32,489 bases of DNA, from NCBI GenBank assembly GCA_944341895.1, contig CALVMB010000014.1, positions 1-32,489 of the forward strand. The letters are read 5' to 3'. Shown piece after piece: positions 23,946 through 31,427 of the stretch (position 1 is its first letter; every line of letters begins with the position of its first letter). The notes under the pieces are model-generated. The model was not told the origin of the DNA. It worked only from the letters and a program-made list of their open reading frames with translations, and made no database searches. A program made the translations under genes and the position numbers. The stretch comes from an uncultured Clostridia bacterium (lineage in GTDB: Bacteria > Bacillota > Clostridia > Christensenellales > Borkfalkiaceae).

Positions 23946-24437
23946 ATGGATGCGGTTCAGGCGGCGTGCCGAAAATTGCTGATCTTATCGCTTTTGTTTA
24001 CATTTCTGGCGCCCGTGGGCGGCGTGCTGCTCGGCGTGGGGCTGTCCGTCGGCCAGCCCGCGATCTGGGCGATCGGGATCGCCGCCATTGCGGTCTTTTT
24101 CTACGGGTGTCCGATATCCTGGACCGTTTACGGCACCAGGCTGGGCGAACGGCGGCTGATGTTTGCGATCGTGCACGAGAACCTGTATACCGAAGAGGAA
24201 TTGTCCTCGCAGTTGGGAAAATCGGTCAAGGAAGTACGCGGCATGATCGAAACGTGCTTCCGCCGCGGGTATCTCGTCGGGTTCAAGCGCGTAGCGGGCG
24301 GCATCGTGCTCAACGAAAACGAAAATCTTGCGACCGCCGAATACATGGCGCAATGCCCTTCCTGCGGCGCGAAAGTGACCTTTCAGGGCAAAAAGGGACG
24401 CTGCCCCTACTGCGGCACACCCGTCGGCCGCGGCTGA
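23946..24437 (+). CDS. Membrane protein with winged-helix-like region and C-terminal zinc ribbon
   Basis: The 163-residue protein has two membrane helices at about residues 10-33 and 38-58. A cytoplasmic helical part follows (about 62-115; ENLYTEEELSSQLGKSVKEVRGMI resembles a helix-turn-helix), then a wing-like RGYLVGFKRVAGGIVLNE. A zinc ribbon with CPSC and CPYC ends it. It may be a membrane-tethered DNA-binding or adaptor protein; I do not recognise the family. The ATG at 23946 follows GGGAGGG. It is divergent from the SPFH operon and shares the zinc-ribbon style of its lead protein, so a joint function is possible but not proven. Confidence 0.75.
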   Translation: MDAVQAACRKLLILSLLFTFLAPVGGVLLGVGLSVGQPAIWAIGIAAIAVFFYGCPISWTVYGTRLGERRLMFAIVHENLYTEEELSSQLGKSVKEVRGMIETCFRRGYLVGFKRVAGGIVLNENENLATAEYMAQCPSCGAKVTFQGKKGRCPYCGTPVGRG

Positions 24438-24509
24438 ACGGGCAGGCGGCGTGCCCCGAGCAGGGCATCCCGCGGAGCGGCGGAAAGTCCGCGCGGCAAT
24501 GCGGAAAAC

Positions 24510-24553
24510 GAGCAAAACAAAGAGCGCCCCGACGGTGAGCGGGGCGCTCTTTT
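24510..24553. terminator. Bidirectional intrinsic terminator
   Basis: AGAGCGCCCC (24521-24530) pairs with GGGGCGCTCT (24541-24550). TTTT follows on plus, and TTTGTTTTGCTCG follows on minus. It serves both the zinc-ribbon membrane gene and the yyaC-like gene. Confidence 0.9.
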
Positions 24554-24615
24554 GCACGGGAAAGGCGGCGCAGAGGGGAAGGAAAGCGCGCCGCCCGAAG
24601 CGGATGAGCGGAAAT

Positions 24616-25206
24616 TCAGCCGACGGCGGGACGGGCGCCCGCCGCGGCGGGAAAGGCGCCGAACGTGCCGCACAGGGGCACGCATTTGGCGGCGTATGCC
24701 GCCAGGGCGTCTGCGATGCGTTCCGCCATTTTATAGACGAGGTTGAGCCGCGTCAGGTTGAGCAGGGAGTAGTTGAACAGCGATTTTTCGGCGACGATGC
24801 CGAGGATGCCGACGTCGCCGATGCGCGCCATTTTTTTGCCCGTTCCCAGCCCGGGGCGCACGCCGTTGCCCGTGACGCGGATGAGACCGATGTCTCCCGC
24901 GTCCCCCACCGCCGCGTCCACGGCGATCACGGGGCGGGCGGGGTGCGTTTCGCGCAGAAATTCGTTCATGTAGCCGATCTCTTTGGCGGTGATCGTCTTT
25001 TTCAGCGTGCCGTACACGAACAGGCCGGCGGGCTTGCTACGGCAGAGCATGGTGCCGCAGACGGGCCCGAGGCTGTCCCCGATGGCGAGATCGCTGCCGA
25101 TGCACACGACGACGGGCGGCGCGGGGTTGTCTTTAAGCGCGGAAGCGAGCGCGAGCACCATGCCCGTGTCTGCCATCGCGTTGAATACGTTGAAAGTGTG
25201 GTCCAT
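24616..25206 (-). CDS. yyaC: Sporulation protein YyaC-like (DUF1256)
   Basis: YyaC is a spore-specific protein with a fold related to the germination protease and hydrogenase-maturation peptidases. The 196-residue protein shows the key motif VVCIGSDLAIGDSLGPVCGTML at about residues 32-53, then FVYGTLKKTITAKEIGYMNE, PVIAVDAAVG with a second acidic site, and RPGLGTGKKMARIGDVGILG. The ATG at 25206 follows GGGAGA; a longer in-frame start upstream looks out-of-family. The gene is single, with no clear sigma-A promoter. A GTATA followed 17 bases later by CAATACC upstream is too weak to call as a sporulation promoter. It supports the view that the organism, or its recent ancestor, forms spores. Confidence 0.9.
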   Translation of the reverse strand: MDHTFNVFNAMADTGMVLALASALKDNPAPPVVVCIGSDLAIGDSLGPVCGTMLCRSKPAGLFVYGTLKKTITAKEIGYMNEFLRETHPARPVIAVDAAVGDAGDIGLIRVTGNGVRPGLGTGKKMARIGDVGILGIVAEKSLFNYSLLNLTRLNLVYKMAERIADALAAYAAKCVPLCGTFGAFPAAAGARPAVG

Positions 25207-25332
25207 GATCTTCTCCCGATGACGGAGAAGGTATTGCCGGATCGCGGCAACTTTATACCGCGAACGGAAAAAATCGTGCAGAAACGGGCATCGTGCGCGG
25301 TTTTGCGGGCATGCCGCCATGCGGGCGGGCAG

Positions 25333-25371
25333 GCAAACGGCGTCCTCTGCAAGGCGGAGGGCGCCGTTTGC
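25333..25371 (-). terminator. Long hairpin after the GH109-like gene
   Basis: GCAAACGGCG (25333-25342) pairs with CGCCGTTTGC (25362-25371), and inner CCTC pairs with GAGG. There is no T-run on either side, so termination by this hairpin alone is uncertain. Confidence 0.5.
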
Positions 25372-25386
25372 GCGGCGGCGGAACGG

Positions 25387-26610
25387 TCAGACGAACACGT
25401 CCAGCCGCGGGCGGCAACGCCATTGTCCGTCCGTAAAATCGGGCACGGCGACGGGCGCGCCGCCCTCGGCAACGGAGCGCTCGGACAGGGCGGTAACGCT
25501 CATCCAGGCGGCGGCGTCGTAGACGTCCAGCGGGAACGGACGGGCGGAGAGGACGGCATCGAAAAAGTCTTTGAGCATGAAATAGTCCATGCCGCCGTGC
25601 CCCGCCTGCAACTTCTGCGGGGTGACGTTTTTCCAGCCGTCGGGCAGAAAATCGGCGTAGCCTTCGGCATTGTCCATATATTTTCGGAGGGTGTGCGCGG
25701 GGTCGAAAAATTCGTGCAGGGGCGCGGCGCCGTCCAGCAGGATCATGTTTGCTTCCTGACAGCACATGCCCTTTGTGCCGCGCAGCGTGAATTCGCGGGA
25801 ATAATAGCGTGGCAGGGTGGTATCCAGCCGCAGGGAGACGGTTTCGCCGTTGGCGCAGGTAATGACGGTATCGACGATGTCGCCCTGGCGGAATTTCTGC
25901 CCGCACAGCGATTTGTCCGGGTTCTTGTCTGTATGCGAAAATTCTTCCAGCCCCGCGGCCTTTGAGGCGACGGAGACGAGGGAAACCATCCTGTTTCCGC
26001 GGTTGATATCCAGAATTTTGGCGATGGGGCCGAGTTCGTGGGTCGGATAATTTTCGCAGTTGCGCGTGAGGTAATGTTGCAGGCGGTAATGGCGGTTGAC
26101 GGTGCCGCCCAGCACCTCTTCGCGCAGGTCGTGCCCGTATGCGCCGTGCGCGTGCACGAGCGTGCCCAGTTCCCCTGCCCGCGCCAGCGCCTGCGACAGC
26201 AGTTCGAATTTGCCGTAACAGCAGTTTTCCAGAAAGAAAAAGGGTGTTTTCGTCTCTTCGTAAGCGGCGACCGGTTCGCGGCATTCGGCAAGCCCGCAGG
26301 CGCCGCCCACTTCCATCGCCGTGATCTTGTGCGCGCGCATCGCTTCCGCCGCCATGCGGGCGTGCTCTTCCCACGAGGTGGCGATCAGTACAGCCTGTAC
26401 GGAGACATCGTCGAGAACGCGGCGGAAATCGCCGCATTCGCGCGGTGCGCCGCCGCCGCGCGCTTTGATCGCGGCGGCGGCGCTTGCCGTGCGGTCGGGG
26501 TATCGGTCGCAGACGGCGACGACCCGTGCCTGCGGGATGGCCGCAAGCGTGTTCAGAAGACTGCTGCCGCGGCAACCCAGCCCGACGACGGCAAGCCCGA
26601 TCGATTCCAT
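25387..26610 (-). CDS. Gfo/Idh/MocA-type oxidoreductase, GH109-like glycosidase
   Basis: The 407-residue protein has an N-terminal Rossmann domain (GLAVVGLGCRGSSLL, about residues 5-19) that binds NAD(P). The C-terminal half carries NYPTHELGPIAKILDINRGN, then MVSLVSVASKAAG, and GHGGMDYFMLKDF near the end. These resemble GH109 alpha-N-acetylgalactosaminidases, which use tightly bound NAD+ to cleave glycosides by an oxidise-eliminate mechanism. No signal peptide is present, so it should act in the cytosol. Substrate is not provable from sequence. The ATG at 26610 follows GGGAGGA. It is divergent from an AraC-family regulator that probably controls it. Confidence 0.85.
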   Translation of the reverse strand: MESIGLAVVGLGCRGSSLLNTLAAIPQARVVAVCDRYPDRTASAAAAIKARGGGAPRECGDFRRVLDDVSVQAVLIATSWEEHARMAAEAMRAHKITAMEVGGACGLAECREPVAAYEETKTPFFFLENCCYGKFELLSQALARAGELGTLVHAHGAYGHDLREEVLGGTVNRHYRLQHYLTRNCENYPTHELGPIAKILDINRGNRMVSLVSVASKAAGLEEFSHTDKNPDKSLCGQKFRQGDIVDTVITCANGETVSLRLDTTLPRYYSREFTLRGTKGMCCQEANMILLDGAAPLHEFFDPAHTLRKYMDNAEGYADFLPDGWKNVTPQKLQAGHGGMDYFMLKDFFDAVLSARPFPLDVYDAAAWMSVTALSERSVAEGGAPVAVPDFTDGQWRCRPRLDVFV

Positions 26611-26663
26611 GTAAAGTCCTCCCTTGCGGCGGGCGCATAAGTGCGCCAAACGCCGACACAGGC

Positions 26664-26691
26664 AGTATACTATGAATTATTTTGTTTGCAA
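26664..26691 (-). promoter_or_regulatory. Promoter of the GH109-like gene
   Basis: On the minus strand TTGCAA (26686-26691) and TATACT (26664-26669) are 16 bases apart. The -35 is imperfect and lies inside a direct repeat, as expected for an activator-dependent promoter. Confidence 0.65.
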
Positions 26692-26707
26692 TGGGCGCTG
26701 TTTGCAA
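26683..26707. promoter_or_regulatory. Direct repeat, candidate AraC-family operator
   Basis: TGTTTGCAA occurs at 26683-26691 and again at 26699-26707, 16 bases apart. AraC proteins typically bind such direct half-sites. The pair overlaps the -35 of the GH109-like gene and lies about 30 bases upstream of the regulator's own promoter. Confidence 0.55.
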
Positions 26708-26735
26708 AAAAGTTAATTATATTTGGATTTAATCT

Positions 26736-26764
26736 TTGACAAGGGGGCGGGCGTATGATACAAT
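26736..26764 (+). promoter_or_regulatory. Sigma-A promoter of the AraC-family gene
   Basis: Perfect TTGACA (26736-26741) and TACAAT (26759-26764) are 17 bases apart. The ribosome site follows at 26775-26780. Confidence 0.88.
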
Positions 26765-26788
26765 GCACGCAAAAAGGAGGAAACGGCA

Positions 26789-27682
26789 TTGGATGCGCTC
26801 ATGGAGGACAAATATAAAGCCGATCTGCAGACGCTGGAATTTTCCAATATTTTCGTGACGAAGATCGGGCACATGGCAGATCAGCCCGATCAGTTTTTCA
26901 CCAATTATTTTGAGCGGCACGATCATTGCTTGCAATACGTCGTGCGCGGCAAGGGCGAGTATTTCATCAACGGGCGGCTGTACCCGCTGTCGGCGCAGTC
27001 GCTGTTTTTGCTCCCCAAAAAGCGCTACCACTATTACAGGGCAGACAGGGAGGATCCGTACGAATATTACTGGATCCATTTCAGCGGCGACGGCATGGAA
27101 GGGTTTTTGGAGATGATCGGCATGAGCGAGGATTCCCCCGTTCTGTATTCCGTCGGCAATCACGAAATCGTCGCGGTGTTCGAAGAGATGATTGCCCTCT
27201 CCTCTTCGCGGCAAAGGAACGAGCGCCTGCTGTTGCTTTCCGCGTGCTATCGCCTGCTGTATGCGATCGCGGCGTGCGTTCCGCGGCAGGAAATGCCTCC
27301 GCAACCCTATCGGAGCAAGACCGTGACGCAGGCGGTGAACTGCATCGCCGAGAATTTTGCACAGCCGCTCGGGCTGGACGCGCTTGCGGAAGCGGTGCAC
27401 CTGAACAAGTGCTATTTCGTTTCGCTATTCAAAAGCCAGACGGGCATCACGCCCATGCAATACCTGCTGCGGTACCGCATTGCCGTGGCATGCAAACTGC
27501 TGCTCACCGACCGACCGATCGGCGAGATCGCCGCGCTGTGCGGGTTTTTTGAACCGACCAATTTCTTTGTCCGCTTCAAGAAGGCGACAGGGCTGACGCC
27601 CGGCGGCTATCGGGCGCGCCTGCGCGCGGGGGAAACGCACGGATTGCCTTTTGCGGGCGATCTGCCCCTCGGCACTGTATGA
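26789..27682 (+). CDS. AraC family transcriptional regulator
   Basis: The 297-residue protein has an N-terminal cupin-like sensing domain with HDHCLQYVVRGKGEYFINGR and LLPKKRYHYYRADREDP (about residues 43-90). The C-terminal double helix-turn-helix covers about 180-280, with QPLGLDALAEAVHLNKCYFV, FKSQTGITPMQYLLRYRIA and GFFEPTNFFVRFKKATGLTP. It starts with TTG at 26789, 8 bases after AGGAGG; the next in-frame ATG at 26801 would be 20 bases from that site. Such regulators usually sense sugars and activate a divergent catabolic gene, here the GH109-like enzyme. The C-terminal 20 residues are family-unlike but short. Confidence 0.92.
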   Translation: MDALMEDKYKADLQTLEFSNIFVTKIGHMADQPDQFFTNYFERHDHCLQYVVRGKGEYFINGRLYPLSAQSLFLLPKKRYHYYRADREDPYEYYWIHFSGDGMEGFLEMIGMSEDSPVLYSVGNHEIVAVFEEMIALSSSRQRNERLLLLSACYRLLYAIAACVPRQEMPPQPYRSKTVTQAVNCIAENFAQPLGLDALAEAVHLNKCYFVSLFKSQTGITPMQYLLRYRIAVACKLLLTDRPIGEIAALCGFFEPTNFFVRFKKATGLTPGGYRARLRAGETHGLPFAGDLPLGTV

Positions 27683-27761
27683 AAAAGGGCGGATAAACGA
27701 TCATTTCCGATACAAAATTGCGGCGGGCAGGGTCGGACGGCGCGCGTGCAGGGCGAAAAAT

Positions 27762-27790
27762 TTGACAGCGCCGCGACAGTCTGTTACACT
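27762..27790 (+). promoter_or_regulatory. Sigma-A promoter of the HAD gene
   Basis: Perfect TTGACA (27762-27767) and TACACT (27785-27790) are 17 bases apart. The start codon lies about 62 bases downstream. Confidence 0.85.
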
Positions 27791-27852
27791 TTTTGACAAA
27801 AAACGAGGCGGTTCGGGCGCGTGCGCGGCGACCGCTTTGCGGGAGGTTCGCA

Positions 27853-28578
27853 ATGAAACAATATAAGGTGATCGCGTTCGATCTGGACGGCACGCTGACT
27901 CAGTACAGAACGCCGCTGGGCGAGGCGAATGCGGCGCTGCTGCGGGCGCTCGGGCAGAAGTATCGCTGTCTGATGGTGGGCGCGGGGAGTTGCGAACGCA
28001 TCTTTCGGCAGATGAACGGCTTTCCCATCGAGATCATCGGCAATTATGGCATGCAGCATTCGGTGATGGAAAATGGAGAACTGCGGCTGATCAAAAGCGA
28101 CCGCTATGAGACGGATCGGGAATTTTTCGAACGGACGGCGGAGCGCGTCCGCCGACAGACGGGGTACACCGATTTTCGCGGCGAAAGCGTTCAATTCCAC
28201 GAATCGGGCGCCGTGACCCTTCCCCTGCTGGGCACGGACGCCGACCTGCGCGACAAACTGCGCTTTGACCCGACGGGCGAAAAGCGCCGCGCGATCTACG
28301 ACGTTGTGGCGGCGGCGTTCGCCGATTACAACTGTTTTGTGGGCGGGTCTTCCTCGTTCGACATCGTGCGCAAGCCGTGCGACAAATACACGGCGCTGAC
28401 GGAGTTCGCCGCGCAGGCGGGCATCCGCAAAGAGGAGATCCTGTTTACGGGGGACGATTTCGGAAAGGGCGGCAACGACGAGGCGGTCATGCGCGGGGGC
28501 ATTGATTGTGTCGTCGTCAACGATTACCGCGCGGTGGGCGACCGCCTGGCGGAAGCGGGCATTTCAGCGGGCAGATAA
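27853..28578 (+). CDS. HAD superfamily phosphatase, phosphomannomutase-like (HAD-IIB)
   Basis: The 241-residue protein carries the HAD motifs: FDLDGTL with the two catalytic aspartates at about residues 9-15, VGAGS as motif II, the lysine in RKPCDKYTAL as motif III, and FTGDDFGKGGNDEAV as motif IV. The cap domain with IEIIGNYGMQHSV lies between. The pattern is closest to the phosphomannomutase-like HAD-IIB branch, which acts on sugar phosphates; the exact substrate is open. GGGAGGTTCGCA precedes the ATG. The last eight codons (EAGISAGR and stop) coincide with the first copy of a 92-bp tandem repeat, so the C-terminus may have been reshaped by that repeat. Confidence 0.9.
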   Translation: MKQYKVIAFDLDGTLTQYRTPLGEANAALLRALGQKYRCLMVGAGSCERIFRQMNGFPIEIIGNYGMQHSVMENGELRLIKSDRYETDREFFERTAERVRRQTGYTDFRGESVQFHESGAVTLPLLGTDADLRDKLRFDPTGEKRRAIYDVVAAAFADYNCFVGGSSSFDIVRKPCDKYTALTEFAAQAGIRKEEILFTGDDFGKGGNDEAVMRGGIDCVVVNDYRAVGDRLAEAGISAGR

Positions 28579-28894
28579 TGTGCAAACGGGCTTTTTGTGT
28601 GGCGAAAATGCCGAAGCGTACAGTTCAGCGGACCGATACCGTTGAAGCGGGCATTTCAGCGGGCAGATACCACGCAAACGGGCTTTTTGTGTGGTGAAAA
28701 TGCCGAAGCGTACAGTTCAGCGGACCGATACCGTTGAAGCGGGCATTTCAGCGGGCAGATACCACGCAAACGGGCTTTTTGTGTGGTGAAAATGCCGAAG
28801 CGTACAGTTCAGCGGACCGATACCGTTGAAGCGGGCATTTCAGCGGGCAGATACCACGCAAACGGGCTTTTTGTGTGGCGAAAATGCCGAAGCG
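28552..28894 (+). repeat. 92-bp tandem repeat, about 3.7 copies
   Basis: Copies start at 28552, 28644, 28736 and 28828 (GAAGCGGGCATTTCAGCGGG), exactly 92 bases apart. Copies 2-4 are almost identical; copy 1, which overlaps the end of the HAD gene, has TAATG where the others have TACCA. The period is not a multiple of three, so it is not a protein repeat. Each unit can form a hairpin: ACCAC with GTGGT, and GGCATTTC with GAAAATGCC. Confidence 0.95.
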
Positions 28895-29455
28895 GGCGCA
28901 AAAACATATCGTCGACGTATCATACAGGAAAAGTGCGCGCAGCCTCTCATTGTCTGTACAGGCTCGTTTCTTGTGGGTGTTTTCGGATGCAGTGCGTCTT
29001 GTGAGCGGTGTCCTTGTGAAAGCTCTGCCGTGTATATACTTCTTGCGGCAGTATTCTTGCGCCTCCCTCCTTGTTCCGTGTGTGTTGTAAGTTATATTTT
29101 TATAAAGTTTTTTTTGCGCGTGTTGCGCCATTATTTTTCGCTTTCCCTTGTCCCGCGCATCTTATAAAATCTTTAGGGCTTTCGGTCGGCATTTTTAGGC
29201 TTGCTCTCCGTATGCGCTGTCGGTATTCTTGGGGCAGACCTGGATCTTGTATGGGTTTGCGGAATACAAATTGTGCGGATCGTGTTTGATTTCTTTTGCA
29301 TCTCGTATTTTTGCCCCCGGTCTTTCCTTGTTTTTTTACATTGCTGCCGATGAGTATCGACGACATTGCGGCAGTTATTTTTTTCCGTTGGGTTTTGCCG
29401 TTGCGACGTGACGCAAGCAGATCATGCCGCCTGGGTGCTCAACCGTATAATCTGT
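28895..29455. other. Gene-free spacer rich in G and T on the plus strand
   Basis: No convincing gene, promoter or repeat is seen. Composition is intermediate between the GC-rich genes and the AT-rich desert. The plus strand shows more G than C and more T than A, as expected for a leading strand moving right from the origin-like gap near 17 kb. Confidence 0.6.
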
Positions 29456-29595
29456 AAGCGTTTCGGAGGCTCCCGAGCGCTTTTTTTGCATGCAGACCAT
29501 GGTTGCAAGCGGTCTATGCCGCAAACGACATTCGCCGAATGTGCCGCCGTCATGACAAAAAGCCGCTGAAAACTGTTTTCGGCGGCTTTTTTGTT
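29446..29595 (+). ncRNA. Candidate small structured RNA
   Basis: TATAAT (29446-29451) is followed by four consecutive stem-loops: 29456-29482 (AAGCG with CGCTT plus inner TCGG with CCGA), 29488-29519 (GCAT and AGACC arms with GGTCTATGC), 29529-29543 (ACATT with AATGT) and a terminator at 29557-29592. The -35 is poor. The first hairpin, followed by TTTTTTT, may instead be a terminator of an upstream transcript. No known RNA family was recognised. Confidence 0.35.
29557..29595. terminator. Strong bidirectional intrinsic terminator
   Basis: AAAAAGCCGCTGAAAA pairs with TTTTCGGCGGCTTTTT around a 3-base CTG loop, with one G-T wobble. It would stop transcription in both directions, yet no gene flanks it on either side. 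Confidence 0.88.
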
Positions 29596-29698
29596 GTGGC
29601 CGAGTATCGAAATGTGCCTGTACATGCCGATGTCACGAAAAATAAGGAAGATCTGTCAGGATCGAAAACAACAAATCCATTGATCTGTAAGCGGAGGT

Positions 29699-29823
29699 TG
29701 TGCATAAATGTGCTTAAGTTGTGCACAACGTTGTGGATAACTGCTGACATTTTTGAGGGCTGGTAGACATAAATGGTGCAAATTTTGCCTGATTATGTCT
29801 AAAATTTGTACAAATGTGAATAA
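29699..29823 (-). promoter_or_regulatory. Cluster of consensus DnaA boxes
   Basis: Three exact TTATNCACA matches lie on the minus strand: TTATGCACA (29699-29707), TTATCCACA (29732-29740) and TTATTCACA (29815-29823). A one-mismatch box TTGTGCACA lies at 29719-29727 on plus. To the right come NAGCGCA words at 29834, 29864 and 29884, spaced 30 and 20 bases, in AT-rich DNA. Confidence 0.75.
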
Positions 29824-30176
29824 CTTTTGCCAAAAGCGCACGGCAATTACGCTGAAAAATTTTTAGCGCAAATAACAAAATTATAGCGCAATTATTATAT
29901 TTATTTGAATGATGTTGTCCTTAAACGATGTCAGACAGCGCGCTTGCGAATAAAACATAAAATCAAAGGCGATTTTCTAACATCCATCGGGTTTTGTCGC
30001 GGGCAATGTACGAACAGTGTATTGCTCAGGCGCACTTGGCTTTGCCACTGGCGCTTGGCTATATTTTTAACTTGTATAGTCTGCGCCATATTTAATTTAT
30101 GCGCTTATTTAGCCTGCGCCTTAAATACTGTATTGCGTCTTTTAATGAATTATTTTGTTTTTTTTGCGTTTTGTAA

Positions 30177-30192
30177 TGATTCACATGAAACA
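30177..30192. promoter_or_regulatory. parS-like site, hybrid centre
   Basis: TGATTCACATGAAACA matches the parS consensus at 14 of 16 positions. Its left half ends CAC as in canonical parS, and its right half begins ATG as in the CATATG variants nearby. Confidence 0.55.
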
Positions 30193-30398
30193 TTTTGTTG
30201 ACTGATTTCATGAATTCGATCAGACGGGATAGCCGCTGTATTTAGTGAGAGGCCTTTAGTTTTTAGTGCCGGATACTTGCGAAATAGTCGGATATATATG
30301 CAAACATTATATTTTACGCTATGAATAAAAGCGCTATGGCTGATTTCCGCGCTATAAACCTGTATTATTATCGTTCCACCCAAAAACTTATTATCTTC

Positions 30399-30430
30399 TC
30401 TAAGCGCTATATATTTATATAGCGCTTAGA
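30399..30430. repeat. 32-bp near-perfect palindrome
   Basis: The arms TCTAAGCGCTATATA and TATATAGCGCTTAGA are perfectly complementary over 15 bases around a TT centre. CGCTAT also occurs at 30317, 30332 and 30350 just upstream. Confidence 0.9.
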
Positions 30431-30963
30431 TGCGTCTAAAACTTTGGTGCTTTAATGATTATTTAGCGCTGAAATGATATAGCTTTTCTGTCGATAATTC
30501 AAAAGCCGTTTTCGGCACAAAATTCATGCAATCGTGCTGTTCGCTGTTTGTGGTGATTCGTGGTGAGGCGAAACCAATGGCTGGGTACATAAATTTACGG
30601 CTGCTTTGCTACTATATGTGAATATGCATTACTATTTTGTCGATTATATCAAAATGCTTGATAATATAAACTTTTTTGTGACAAATTCAAGTGTGTATAA
30701 ATATTTCATATATTAATAAAACAGCAAAAGCGCTTGAATCGTTTTTTCTAAAATTCGAAAAATATTGCATATATACACATTCAAAATGGCTGTGAAACGA
30801 TTTGAGACAGAATAATTTTACTATAGTTGTTTTTTCGGGGCTTTTTTTCTATACTTTTGCTGTGAAAATGCTGATTTTAAGTGAAAAAATTATTGTAGCA
30901 TTTTGGGCTTTTGAAAAGAGCTTTGATAATTAAGTTTATTTGTATGTGTCGGAGCAATTTCAC

Positions 30964-31001
30964 GCGCATAACAATGTTTCATATGAAACATTGTTATGCG
31001 C
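30964..31001. repeat. 38-bp perfect palindrome with parS-like centre
   Basis: The arms run from GCGCATAACAATGTTTCAT to its exact reverse complement without a spacer. The central 16 bases (30975-30990) are TGTTTCATATGAAACA, a parS variant with CATATG in place of CACGTG. Confidence 0.95.
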
Positions 31002-31347
31002 TTGAAGCAAGAGAATGTTAGTAAAATAACAAGCGCAGAATTACTATACATACATAAATTAATTGCGTCGGCAAAATTTTGGCAGATAGATTCAGAATTG
31101 CTGGTGCAACTGACAACTTATTTCAACTAATTATTGCGCAAAGCTGATTGAAGAAACGCAACATTTTTAATGCATATGTTTTACAGGTGCAAACATGTCT
31201 GTCTACAAACAAATCGATGAGAAAATAATATACGCAAACAAAATGGACGATGCTTAATTACAGTGTGAATCCGCTAAGCATGCCGTTTTAGAAATGAAGA
31301 AAATTTTACCGCCAATACAGGGATTTTTATTGCGTAAGCCGCTTTCG

Positions 31348-31363
31348 TGTTTCATATGAAACA
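31348..31363. promoter_or_regulatory. parS-like site, CATATG variant
   Basis: TGTTTCATATGAAACA, identical to the centre of the 38-bp palindrome, 48 bases before the perfect parS. Confidence 0.65.
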
Positions 31364-31395
31364 TTAAATCTGTGCAAAGCGCAAAAATAAAACAA

Positions 31396-31411
31396 TGTTT
31401 CACGTGAAACA
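31396..31411. promoter_or_regulatory. parS site (perfect consensus)
   Basis: TGTTTCACGTGAAACA is an exact match to the parS sequence bound by ParB/Spo0J in Firmicutes. It lies about 14 kb from the oriC candidate, within the usual distance. Confidence 0.92.
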
Positions 31412-31427
31412 TCTATATTCGTCGGAA

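Noticed and set aside
25207..25290. Sporulation-type promoter of the yyaC-like gene
   Set aside because: GTATA and CAATACC are at a possible spacing, but the match to any sporulation sigma factor is too weak.
28552..28894. CRISPR array
   Set aside because: The 92-bp units are contiguous and nearly identical, with no variable spacers and no cas genes.
28506..29004. Short frames across the 92-bp repeat
   Set aside because: The period of 92 shifts the frame in each copy, so no consistent protein results.
29699..29823. Calling this the main oriC
   Set aside because: The boxes are better, but the gene strand switch, the trio tract and the G/T-rich plus strand to the right of 17 kb favour 16926-17343. 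Kept as a finding instead.
29905..30201. 98-codon plus-strand frame in the desert
   Set aside because: No ribosome site, no motifs, and composition follows the surrounding non-coding DNA.
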